From Burkholderiales bacterium 8X (lineage in GTDB: Bacteria > Pseudomonadota > Gammaproteobacteria > Burkholderiales > Burkholderiaceae_C), in the NCBI GenBank assembly GCA_902506565.1, contig LR732703.1:1322525-1386524 (forward strand): a stretch of 64,000 bases of DNA, given 5' to 3'. Shown here piece after piece: positions 46,672-54,351 of the stretch; the stretch's first letter is position 1, and every line of letters starts with the position of its first letter. The translations under genes were made by a program, and so were the position numbers. Below the pieces are notes generated by a model, which worked only from the letters and a program-made list of their open reading frames with translations, did not search any database and was not told where the DNA came from.

Positions 46672-47985
46672 ATGGATGTCTTGCTCCTGGCCTTGCTGAC
46701 GACGCTGAATGCGGCGTTCGCAATGTCCGAAATGGCGCTCTCGACCAGCCGGCGCGCCCGGCTCGCCGCACTGGTCGAAACCGGGGATGCCGGCGCCGCG
46801 GCGGCGCTCCGGCTGATGGAGTCGCCCACCCAGTTCCTTTCGACGGTGCAGATCGGCATCACCTCCATCGGCATGCTGAGCGGCATCGTCGGCGAGGCCG
46901 CCTTCGCGGCGCCGCTCGCGATCTGGATGCAGGAACTCGGCATGGGCGAAGGCACCGCCAGCGTCGCCTCCACCGCGGTGGTGGTCACCGGCATCACCTT
47001 CTTCACGATCATCTTCGGCGAGCTGGTGCCCAAGCGAATCGGGCAGCTGTACCCGGAGCCGGTGGCGCGCTACGTCTCGCGGCCGATGCGGGCGCTGGCC
47101 ACCGGCGCCAAGCCCTTCGTGCTGTTGCTCTCGGGCGCCACCGCGGCGACCCTCAAGTTGCTGCGCATCGATTCGAACGCCGCCCGGGTGGTGACCGAAG
47201 AAGAAATCTCCGCCAGCCTCGAAGAGGGCGTCGATGCCGGCGTCATCGAGCTGCACGAGCACCAGATGGTGCGCAACGTGTTCCACCTCGACGACCGCCG
47301 GCTCAGCTCGCTGATGGTGCCCCGCGCCGACATCGAGTGGCTCGAGGCGTCGTTCACCGTGGCCGAGAGCCTGCAGAAGATCTCCGCTGCCGGCGCGCTC
47401 AACCTGGTGCATTCCTGGTATCCCGTCTGCCGCCATTCGCTGGACGACGTGGTGGGCGTGGTCAGCGTCTCGCAGCTGCTGACGCTCGGCCCGGGCCACG
47501 CCGGAACCATCGAAAGCGCGGTGCAGCCGGCGGTGTTCGTGCCGGAAACCCTGACCGGCCTCGAACTCCTCGAACAGTTCAGGGTCCGCGCCGGCCGGAT
47601 GGTCTTCGTGGTCGACGAATACGGCGTGGTGCAGGGCGTCATGACGCCGCGCGACCTGCTGGAGGCCATCACCGGCGAGCTGCGCAGCGCCGCGCACATC
47701 GACGCCTGGGCCGAGCAGCGCGAAGACGGCGCGTGGGAGCTCGACGGCCTGATGCCGGTTTCCGAACTGCGTGCGCGGCTCGGCATTCGCGAGCTGCCGG
47801 ACGAGGAGCGCGGTCGCTACAACACCGTGGCGGGGCTCCTGATGTCGGTTTCGGGCCACCTGCCGGAGCAGGGCGAACTGATCGATTGCGCCGGCTGGGC
47901 CTTCGAGATCGTGGCGCTCGACGGCAAGCGCATCGACCGCGTGCTGGCGCACCCGAGTCTCGGGGCATCGACCGAGGGCGACTAG
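46672..47985 (+). CDS. Hemolysin-family CNNM/CorC transporter-like protein
   Basis: A 437-residue membrane protein. The N-terminal DUF21 (CNNM) domain has three to four hydrophobic helices and the motif SEMALSTSRRARLAAL. A CBS-domain pair follows at about residues 205-335 (MVPRADIEWLE, VVDEYGVVQGVMTPRDLLEAI). A CorC/HlyC-type C-terminal domain ends the protein (YNTVAGLLMSVSGHLPEQGE). Relatives take part in magnesium or cobalt efflux; haemolysis is a historical label. ATG 46672 is preferred over 46642, which would overlap apaH. Confidence 0.9.
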   Translation: MDVLLLALLTTLNAAFAMSEMALSTSRRARLAALVETGDAGAAAALRLMESPTQFLSTVQIGITSIGMLSGIVGEAAFAAPLAIWMQELGMGEGTASVASTAVVVTGITFFTIIFGELVPKRIGQLYPEPVARYVSRPMRALATGAKPFVLLLSGATAATLKLLRIDSNAARVVTEEEISASLEEGVDAGVIELHEHQMVRNVFHLDDRRLSSLMVPRADIEWLEASFTVAESLQKISAAGALNLVHSWYPVCRHSLDDVVGVVSVSQLLTLGPGHAGTIESAVQPAVFVPETLTGLELLEQFRVRAGRMVFVVDEYGVVQGVMTPRDLLEAITGELRSAAHIDAWAEQREDGAWELDGLMPVSELRARLGIRELPDEERGRYNTVAGLLMSVSGHLPEQGELIDCAGWAFEIVALDGKRIDRVLAHPSLGASTEGD

Positions 47986-48112
47986 CGCCGCCCACCGTAC
48001 TGCGACTTTTTGCCACATTTGGCGGCAAGGAAGGCCTAGCCTGCCGGCAACGGTGGCGTTGCAAAGGCATCATCTTTTTTGCGATGCGAAGCGGTCCTCG
48101 TACCCGGCCGCC

Positions 48113-48172
48113 AAGCCAGTTCCTGCCTCGACCCCGGTTGTCGACTCTGCTCAAGTAAAGCCAGTTCCTGCC
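48113..48172. repeat. Pair of 15-bp direct repeats before the HDOD gene
   Basis: AAGCCAGTTCCTGCC occurs at 48113-48127 and again at 48158-48172, a 45-bp period, in the 239-bp gap ahead of the HDOD gene. The spacing is about four helical turns, so tandem regulator sites on one DNA face are conceivable. No other copy was noticed nearby. Confidence 0.55.
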
Positions 48173-48224
48173 GAAAACAAGACAAGTTGTTAGGCGATAC
48201 CCGCCAGATTCCCAGGAGATTGCT

Positions 48225-49493
48225 ATGACGACAGACACACTCGAATCTCCCTCGGTCGAAGCCGGCGTCGTGCCCCGGATGCGGCTCGCTTCGCCCGCCC
48301 CGCTGCGTGTGCTGGTCGATGCACGCCGAAGCGTGGTCGGCTATCGAATGGCCGGCAAGGCCCGGTTCGATCCGGCGCCGCCTGTCTCGCCCGGCTTGCC
48401 CGCGGAGCCAGTCGCAGTCGACGCCGACGAGCCCGCCCGCGAACTCCACAAGCCGACCTTCGTGCGGTGCACCATCGCCGACTTGCGACAGGGCCAGCTC
48501 GAGCAACTCGACCCCCGGACCTCGGTGCTCGAGATCCGCGAATCCGCGGTCGGCCCCGACGGCATCGACGGCGACCGCGAGATCCTCAAGGAAGCGCGCC
48601 GGCTCGGCTTCAAGCTGGCCTTCGACGGGCGGCTGCTGCAGAACGCCTACGCTTCCTTCGTGCCGCTGGCCTCGTACGTGATCCTGGAGATGGGCGTGCT
48701 CGAACTCGACCGGGCAGCCAGCATCGCGAAGAGCATCCAGGCCAATGCGCAGGCCAAGGCGATTCCGTTCGCGACCCAGGTCCGCACCGAAGGCCAGTTC
48801 AAGAGCCTGGCCGCGGCCGGCGTGCAGATGTTCGAAGGCCTGTGGTTCACCAAGCCGCCGGTGCGGCGCGATCCCGCGGTGCAGGTCTCGTACGCGGCGC
48901 TCATCAAGCTCCTGAACATGGTGATGCGCGAAGCCGAGGTCAACGAAGTCGAGGAACTGCTCCGGCACGAGCCGACGCTGGCCTACAAGCTGCTGCGCCA
49001 CATCAACACCTGCGGCTTCGGGCTGAAGGGCGAGATCACCTCGTTCCGCCATGCGGTCATGACGGTCGGGCAGAAGCGCCTGTTCCGCTGGGCGGCGCTG
49101 CTGGTTTCCAATACGCCGCCGGGGAGCGTGGCGCCCGCCGCCGGAACCCTCGCGATCGTCCGCGGCCGGATGATGGAGCTGATCGCGCTCGAATCGCTCA
49201 CGGCGGCCGAAGCCGACCTGGCGTTCATCACCGGCATGTTCTCGATGCTCGATGCACTGCTGGGCATGCCGCTGGAGGATGCATTGGCCCTGGTCGACCT
49301 GCCGACCTCGGTATCCGACGCCATCCTCGCCGGCACGGGCGTCTTCGGTCCGTTCCTGGACATGACCAAGGCCTGCGAAAGCGTGGACGAACAGGTGCTG
49401 GAAATCCTTTCGATGCGATATCGCATCCCGGTCGAACGGCTGATCGACATCCACCTGCAGGCCCTGGCGTGGGCCGAACAGTTTGCCGACTGA
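48225..49493 (+). CDS. HDOD-domain protein with degenerate EAL domain
   Basis: A 422-residue signalling protein of the YuxH-like architecture. The N-terminal half resembles an EAL domain (VLVDARRSVVGYRMAGK, later VLEIRESAVG and LAFDGRLLQNAYASF). The EAL triad position reads RMA, and the catalytic acidic motif after LAFD is lost, so it should not hydrolyse c-di-GMP. The C-terminal half is an HDOD domain (INTCGFGLKGEITSFRHAV, near residue 260). Such proteins act as scaffolds in motility or stress signalling. AGGAG lies 7 bases before the ATG. Confidence 0.88.
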   Translation: MTTDTLESPSVEAGVVPRMRLASPAPLRVLVDARRSVVGYRMAGKARFDPAPPVSPGLPAEPVAVDADEPARELHKPTFVRCTIADLRQGQLEQLDPRTSVLEIRESAVGPDGIDGDREILKEARRLGFKLAFDGRLLQNAYASFVPLASYVILEMGVLELDRAASIAKSIQANAQAKAIPFATQVRTEGQFKSLAAAGVQMFEGLWFTKPPVRRDPAVQVSYAALIKLLNMVMREAEVNEVEELLRHEPTLAYKLLRHINTCGFGLKGEITSFRHAVMTVGQKRLFRWAALLVSNTPPGSVAPAAGTLAIVRGRMMELIALESLTAAEADLAFITGMFSMLDALLGMPLEDALALVDLPTSVSDAILAGTGVFGPFLDMTKACESVDEQVLEILSMRYRIPVERLIDIHLQALAWAEQFAD

Positions 49494-49640
49494 AACACGG
49501 ACGGACTGCGGCGAAGTGGGCGCTTAGCCAGCGCGGGGAAGGGTGCTTGTCCTACCGTGCTTCTGAGTAGTTTCGTCAGGATTGGCCCTTCTCTGATCGG
49601 TCATTGAGCCGAACGAGCCAACCCAGCCTCAGGAGTCCTC

Positions 49641-49964
49641 ATGTCGAAAGTACTTAGCACCTTGCTCGCAACCTTGGTCGTTGCGGGCGCAGCCCACGCC
49701 CAGTCGAACCCACCCGGTGCCGCCGTGCCACCGAACTCGCCCGGCTTCGCCGGCGGCAAGTCGGAGCAGGCGGGCGAAGCTCGCAAGAACAACCGTCCGG
49801 CAACCGGCGTCAGGGCGCCGGCAGGCGGCGACATCAACCGTACGCCCGAAGGCGGCGCGATCGGCAACGACCGTGCGGCGATGGCCGGCGAAAAGCGTGC
49901 CGAAACCCGTGACATGCGCCGTCCTGGCCATACGCCTTCGAAGCAGGGCGGCACGCCGAAGTGA
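49641..49964 (+). CDS. Small secreted Gly/Pro-rich hypothetical protein
   Basis: A 107-residue protein with a clear signal peptide (MSKVLSTLLATLVVAGAAHAQ). The mature part is Gly, Pro, Asn, Arg and Lys rich and lacks Cys or hydrophobic stretches, so it is probably disordered in the periplasm. AGGAG lies 7 bases before the ATG. A TGTCCTAC motif sits at 49548-49555, about 85 bp upstream, and a Rho-independent terminator follows the stop. It looks like a monocistronic, inducible gene. Function unknown. Confidence 0.7.
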   Translation: MSKVLSTLLATLVVAGAAHAQSNPPGAAVPPNSPGFAGGKSEQAGEARKNNRPATGVRAPAGGDINRTPEGGAIGNDRAAMAGEKRAETRDMRRPGHTPSKQGGTPK

Positions 49965-49982
49965 TGCGCTGATTGCGTCCAG

Positions 49983-50052
49983 CCGCGCTCGAATGTCGAG
50001 CGCGGACCGGTTGCCGGAATGCCGCCGCCTCGCAAGAGCCGGCGGCATTTTT
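49983..50052 (+). terminator. Stem-loop and Rho-independent terminator
   Basis: Two hairpins follow the small secreted gene. The first is a perfect 10-bp stem (CCGCGCTCGA, ATG loop, TCGAGCGCGG; 49983-50005). The second, AATGCCGCCG with CGGCGGCATT (50018-50049), is followed by TTTTT and is a good terminator for the plus-strand gene. It also lies at the 3' end of the convergent minus-strand gene. Confidence 0.85.
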
Positions 50053-50059
50053 GCGTCAG

Positions 50060-50557
50060 CTAGCGCAGCCGCCGATGGCGGCGGGAGTTGCGCATCGAAA
50101 GCGCCACCAAGCCGATCACCGCGCCCACCACCAGCGCCTTGCGCGCCGCGCCCATCGGGTTGTGCCTGAGTTCGGCATTGCCTCCCATTTCCGAATAGAT
50201 GTTTGGAACGTGACCCTGCGACAGATCTTCGATCAGCCCCTCGCCGCAATCGATTCGATCGGCAAGCAGCAGCACCAGCCAGTGCCGCAGGTCGTTCTCG
50301 CTGTGCCGGAACGCATACCGGCGCAACGAGCCGCTCAGACCGCGTGGCGGCGAACTGGTGCCGAACACCGGCGTCATGTTCGGCCGCTCGGTCGAGCACA
50401 GCACTTCGATGCGCTGGGGTTGTGGCTCCGGCGGATCGCTCCAGTGAAGTCCTTCGAGACGCGCGGGCATGCGTTCCATCGGATAGGCCGGCCGATTGGC
50501 CTCGTCGAGGTCGGCGCCCCATCCAGGGATGTGTGCGTACTTTTGCTGGTTGTCCAT
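50060..50557 (-). CDS. Conserved hypothetical protein with C-terminal membrane helix
   Basis: A 165-residue protein with an N-terminus MDNQQKYAHIPGWGADLD that I recall in Burkholderiales genomes beside zinc alcohol dehydrogenases. The middle contains TPVFGTSSPPRGLSG and a helical segment (SENDLRHWLVLLLADRID). A hydrophobic helix (ALVVGAVIGLVALSM) and a basic Arg/His tail finish the protein, consistent with a C-terminal membrane anchor. ATG 50557 follows the alcohol dehydrogenase stop by 20 bp on the same strand, so they form an operon. Function unknown. Confidence 0.72.
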   Translation of the reverse strand: MDNQQKYAHIPGWGADLDEANRPAYPMERMPARLEGLHWSDPPEPQPQRIEVLCSTERPNMTPVFGTSSPPRGLSGSLRRYAFRHSENDLRHWLVLLLADRIDCGEGLIEDLSQGHVPNIYSEMGGNAELRHNPMGAARKALVVGAVIGLVALSMRNSRRHRRLR

Positions 50558-50577
50558 GTCGGTTTCCTGTTGACGAA

Positions 50578-51732
50578 TCAGACGTTCACGCCGGGCGGGA
50601 TCAGCACCGGCTTGATGCAGTTGTCGAGCTTGCTCGAGAAGAGGTGATAGGCGTCGGCTGCCTCCTCGAGCGGCATGCGGTGCGTGATGACCTTGTGCGG
50701 CTCGATGCGGCCGGCGGTGATGTGCTCGATCAGGCGCGGCAGATGGCGCTTCACGCTCGCCTGGTTCATGCGCAGCGTCAGGCCCTTGTTGAGGGCGTTG
50801 CCCATGGGTACCGCGTTGAGGGTCGGCCCGTAGACGCCGACGATCGAGACGTTGCCGCCCTTGCGCACCGAGTTGATCGCCCAGTGCAGCACGGTGGCCG
50901 CGCCGGCCTGCAGCTTGAGCTTGACGCCGGTGAGGCGCTGCAGCTTGCTGCCCTCCGCCTCGGCTCCCACGCAATCGATGCAGACGTCGGCGCCTCGCCA
51001 TTCGGTCATCTTCTTGATGTGGATCGCCATGTCGTCGACGCTCTTGAAGTCGACGGTTTCGCACTGGGCGAACTTGCGAACGAACTCCAACCGGTAGTCG
51101 AGATGGTCCACCACGATCACCCGGCCGGCGCCCAGCAGCCAGGCCGACTTGGCCGCGAAGATGCCGACCGGCCCGGCCCCGAAGACCACCACCGTGTCGC
51201 CTTCCTTGATGTCGCCCATCTCCGCCGCCTGGTAGCCGGTCGGATAGGCATCGGTCAGCAGGACGGCATCTTCGAGCAGCAACTCGTCCGGGATCTTGGT
51301 CGGCCCGATGTCGGCGAAAGGAACGCGCACGAACTGCGCCTGCCCGCCGTCGTAGCCGCCGGTGGTGTGCGAGTAGCCGTAGATGCCGCCGACCGCGGTG
51401 GCTTGGGGATTGGTGTTGTGGCAGTTCGAATAGAGCTCTCGCTGGCACCAGTAGCAGGTGCCGCAGAAGATGTTGAAAGGCACCAGCACGCGGTCGCCAA
51501 CCTTCAGGTTCTGGACCGAGCTTCCGGTCTCGACCACCGTGCCGACGAACTCGTGGCCGAAGGTGTGGCCGACTCGCGTGTCCGGCACCAGCCCGTGATA
51601 GAGGTGGAGATCGGAGCCGCAGATGCAGGCCCGCAGCACCTGGATGATCGCGTCGTTCGGATGCTCGATCATTGGGTCGGGCTTCTGTGAAACGCGGACC
51701 CGGTAGGGTCCGCGGTAGTTCAGGGCAAGCAT
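50578..51732 (-). CDS. Zinc-dependent alcohol dehydrogenase (MDR family, FdhA/TDH-like)
   Basis: A 384-residue medium-chain dehydrogenase. The catalytic zinc site is CICGSDLHLYHG (Cys about 37) and GHEFVG (His about 59). The structural-zinc cysteines are spread over CGTCYWCQRELYSNC. A Rossmann motif VFGAGPVGIFAA follows near 180. The family includes glutathione-independent formaldehyde dehydrogenases. ATG 51732 has AAAGGA six to seven bases upstream. Divergent from the methyltransferase cassette and upstream of the small conserved protein. Substrate not determined. Confidence 0.9.
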   Translation of the reverse strand: MLALNYRGPYRVRVSQKPDPMIEHPNDAIIQVLRACICGSDLHLYHGLVPDTRVGHTFGHEFVGTVVETGSSVQNLKVGDRVLVPFNIFCGTCYWCQRELYSNCHNTNPQATAVGGIYGYSHTTGGYDGGQAQFVRVPFADIGPTKIPDELLLEDAVLLTDAYPTGYQAAEMGDIKEGDTVVVFGAGPVGIFAAKSAWLLGAGRVIVVDHLDYRLEFVRKFAQCETVDFKSVDDMAIHIKKMTEWRGADVCIDCVGAEAEGSKLQRLTGVKLKLQAGAATVLHWAINSVRKGGNVSIVGVYGPTLNAVPMGNALNKGLTLRMNQASVKRHLPRLIEHITAGRIEPHKVITHRMPLEEAADAYHLFSSKLDNCIKPVLIPPGVNV

Positions 51733-51923
51733 TGAAATCCTTTCAGCATGAGGATGGTTCGGGATCGGAGTCCCGGCATGTCGCATGCCCGCCTCTCGGG
51801 TTCGCGCCTTCGCTCGTCGCTCGCGGCATGCAGCTCAACTGCCGCGTCGGCATCGTCCGACCCGGCGTTCAGGCGAGCGCTTTCCGGTGCCCGGAAGAGC
51901 AGCCGCGAATACTTTGCCGATCC

Positions 51924-52958
51924 ATGCCACCGAACGATACCGACCCCTTGCTGCGCCTGGCCGATGCGCTGCGCGAGGCCGGCTATGCCTTCACCACGGT
52001 CACGCCGGAAACCCATCGCCGCGTCCTGGCCAGAGAGTCGCAGCGATACGCGGCGAGCCTCCGGGACGTGTTCGGCTGGAACCTGCCTTTCGATCACGCG
52101 TTGCTGCCCGACGCGATGCTCGCCGCCCTGCGAGCGGCCAGAATGGTCGCCGAGGTCGAGGCGGTCGGCGGCCAGGCGCCGGCCCCGGCAATGCTCCGCA
52201 GCAAGATCCGCTTCGCCACGCTCGGCCGCGCGATGTTCATGCACTCGGCCTATCCGACGGTCGAGCCGGATGCGGTCTTCTTCGGCCCGGACACCTATCG
52301 CTTCGTATCGCTGATCGAACGCGTGATCGCCTCGGATGCGCGAGCGGTGCGCCGCGTCCTCGATGTCGGCTGCGGCAGCGGCGCCGGCGGGCTTTGCGCC
52401 GGGCAAGCCCTGGCTTCTGCAGGACGAACGGCGCCTTCGATCGAATTGGTGGACATCAATCCGAAGGCGATCGAGTTCGCGCGCTTCAACGCATTCGCGA
52501 ACGGATGGCAGCAAGTCGACGCCCGGCGCGCCGACCTCTATGCAGGCACCCGGCCAGGGCTGGACCTGATCGTGGCCAACCCGCCCTACCTGGTGGACCC
52601 CGGCGAGCGCCTTTATCGACACGGCGGTGGATCGTTCGGCTTCGATCTTTCGCTGCGAATCGTCGCCGAAGGCCTGCCCTTGTTGGCAGCTGGCGGCAGG
52701 CTGGTGCTCTACACCGGCGTGCCGATCGTCGGCGGGCGCGATCCGTTCTTCGCAGCCGTGGCGCCCGAACTCGAGCGCGAGAACCTGAGCTTCGACTATC
52801 GCGAGATCGATCCGGACGTGTTCGGCGAGGAGCTGGATGCGCCCGCCTACCGGAACGTCGAGCGGATCGCGGCGGTCGCCCTGGTGGTCGAGCGCCGTGC
52901 ATCGCAGGCGGTGGCCGCCGGGCCTGCTCCGAGCGCTTCGGCCAAGGCCACGCCATGA
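51924..52958 (+). CDS. SAM-dependent methyltransferase (HemK/RlmG-like)
   Basis: A 344-residue class I methyltransferase. An all-helical N-terminal domain of about 110 residues is followed by the Rossmann core, with SAM motif VLDVGCGSGAGG (near 140) and the N-methyltransferase signature NPPY at residue 219. NPPY enzymes methylate amide or amine nitrogens in proteins, nucleic acids or small molecules. It overlaps the next gene as ATGA. The coupling to an ATP-grasp enzyme and a diiron protein suggests a small-molecule role rather than release-factor or rRNA methylation; that is inference. Confidence 0.85.
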   Translation: MPPNDTDPLLRLADALREAGYAFTTVTPETHRRVLARESQRYAASLRDVFGWNLPFDHALLPDAMLAALRAARMVAEVEAVGGQAPAPAMLRSKIRFATLGRAMFMHSAYPTVEPDAVFFGPDTYRFVSLIERVIASDARAVRRVLDVGCGSGAGGLCAGQALASAGRTAPSIELVDINPKAIEFARFNAFANGWQQVDARRADLYAGTRPGLDLIVANPPYLVDPGERLYRHGGGSFGFDLSLRIVAEGLPLLAAGGRLVLYTGVPIVGGRDPFFAAVAPELERENLSFDYREIDPDVFGEELDAPAYRNVERIAAVALVVERRASQAVAAGPAPSASAKATP

Positions 52959-54310
52959 GGGTGCTCGGCATCGGCGAAACCTGCGACCTCGGGGACATGT
53001 ACTGGCGGCTCGCACGAGCCGGTCACGAGGTTCGCGTCTTCATCGAGCAGCCCGCCTCGCATGACGTCTTCGGCGGGTTGCTCGACCGCGTGGACGATTG
53101 GCGCGCCCAGCTCGACTGGGTGCGCGAGGTCGGCGATGAAGGCCTCCTGTTGTTCGAATCGGCGGTCAAGGGCGACTGGCAGGACGAGCTGCGCCGAAGC
53201 GGCTTCCAGGTCATCGGCGGCAGCGCGTACGGCGACCGGCTCGAGGCCGATCGCGAATTCGGCCAGGCGGTGCTGCGCAGTGCCGGGCTCAAGACGGCGG
53301 CGACCCATTGCTTTCACGACTTCGATGCGGCGATCCGCTTCCTCGAAGCCGCGCCCGGACGCTATGTCTTCAAGAACAACGGTGCCAATTCGCTGCGGAC
53401 GCGCAACTACATCGGCGAACTCGATTCCGGCGCCGACATGATCGCCTTCCTGCAGGTGCAACAGGCACACCTGCACGTGCCGCCGGAGCCGGTCGACTTC
53501 GTGTTGATGGCGCACCTGCAAGGCGTCGAGGTGGGCGTCGGCGCCTATTTCGACGGCCATGATTTCCTGCAGCCGGCGCTCCTCGACTGGGAGCACAAGC
53601 GCTTCTTTCCGGGCGACCTCGGCGAGCTCACCGGCGAAATGGGAACCATCGTGACCTATCGCGGTGCCGAGACCCTGTTCGAACGCACGCTGGCCTGCAT
53701 GACCGGGCCGCTCCGCGAAGCCGGGCATTGCGGCTACATCAACCTCAACCTGATCGCCAACCCCGAAGGTCTGTGGCCGCTGGAGTTCACCAGCCGCTTC
53801 GGCTACCCGGGCTTTGCGATCTGCGATGCCTTGCACCGGGAGCCCTGGGATGCGGTCTTTCGCAAGATGCTGTCCGGGCGCGGCGAGAAGATCCTGACCC
53901 GTCCCGGTTTCGCCTGCGGCGTCGTGCTGACCCTGCCGCCCTTTCCCTACAGCTACGGATACGACGAGATCTCGAAGGGCTCGCCGATCTGCTTTCGCGA
54001 TGGCGGCGAATGCGGCGCTGCCAATGGCAGCGAGGACAACGACGCGGTGCATTTCGGCGAGGTCGCGCGGGTGGCCGGCCATTGGGTGGCGAGCGGCAGC
54101 ACCGGCTACCTCGGGGTGGCGACCGGCGTCGGCTCGGACATCGCCGGGGCACAGCGTGCCGCCTATGCGGCCGCGCGCCGGGTGGTGGTGCCGAACCTTC
54201 GCTATCGCGAAGACATCGGCGACCGCGTCGCGACCAGCCACCTGGGCCTGCTGCGGGATTGGGGGCTCCTCGCAACGCGCATCGATTCGCAAGCGCCCGA
54301 GCGCTCGTAG
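52955..54310 (+). CDS. ATP-grasp ligase, PurD-like
   Basis: A 451-residue protein related to phosphoribosylamine-glycine ligase. The N-terminal MRVLGIGETCDLGDMYWRLA resembles the PurD N-domain. The ATP-grasp region contains YVFKNNGANS (ATP-binding Lys, about 137), later EGLWPLEFTSRFGYPGF, which matches the metal-binding E-x-N/S-R-G-P-like loop, and PFPYSYGYDEI. A housekeeping purD is normally elsewhere, so this is probably a divergent ligase joining a carboxylate to an amine. It is coupled to the upstream methyltransferase by ATGA and lies 41 bp before the diiron gene. Confidence 0.82.
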   Translation: MRVLGIGETCDLGDMYWRLARAGHEVRVFIEQPASHDVFGGLLDRVDDWRAQLDWVREVGDEGLLLFESAVKGDWQDELRRSGFQVIGGSAYGDRLEADREFGQAVLRSAGLKTAATHCFHDFDAAIRFLEAAPGRYVFKNNGANSLRTRNYIGELDSGADMIAFLQVQQAHLHVPPEPVDFVLMAHLQGVEVGVGAYFDGHDFLQPALLDWEHKRFFPGDLGELTGEMGTIVTYRGAETLFERTLACMTGPLREAGHCGYINLNLIANPEGLWPLEFTSRFGYPGFAICDALHREPWDAVFRKMLSGRGEKILTRPGFACGVVLTLPPFPYSYGYDEISKGSPICFRDGGECGAANGSEDNDAVHFGEVARVAGHWVASGSTGYLGVATGVGSDIAGAQRAAYAAARRVVVPNLRYREDIGDRVATSHLGLLRDWGLLATRIDSQAPERS

Positions 54311-54351
54311 GCCTTGCACCGCATGCGGTAGGCATGCTCCCACGCCCGTGC

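Noticed and set aside
46642..46672. Earlier ATG (46642) for the CNNM/CorC gene
   Set aside because: It would overlap the ApaH start region and adds ten residues before the membrane helix; ATG 46672 begins at the hydrophobic segment as in relatives.
48156..48177. Possible FliA (sigma-28) promoter, TAAAG then GCCGAAAA
   Set aside because: The spacing is about 10 bp instead of about 15 and the -10 is imperfect; it overlaps the direct repeat.
52955..54310. Housekeeping purD
   Set aside because: The sequence is PurD-like only in fold; its coupling to a methyltransferase and diiron gene and its divergent loops argue for another ligase, although this cannot be excluded without the whole genome.
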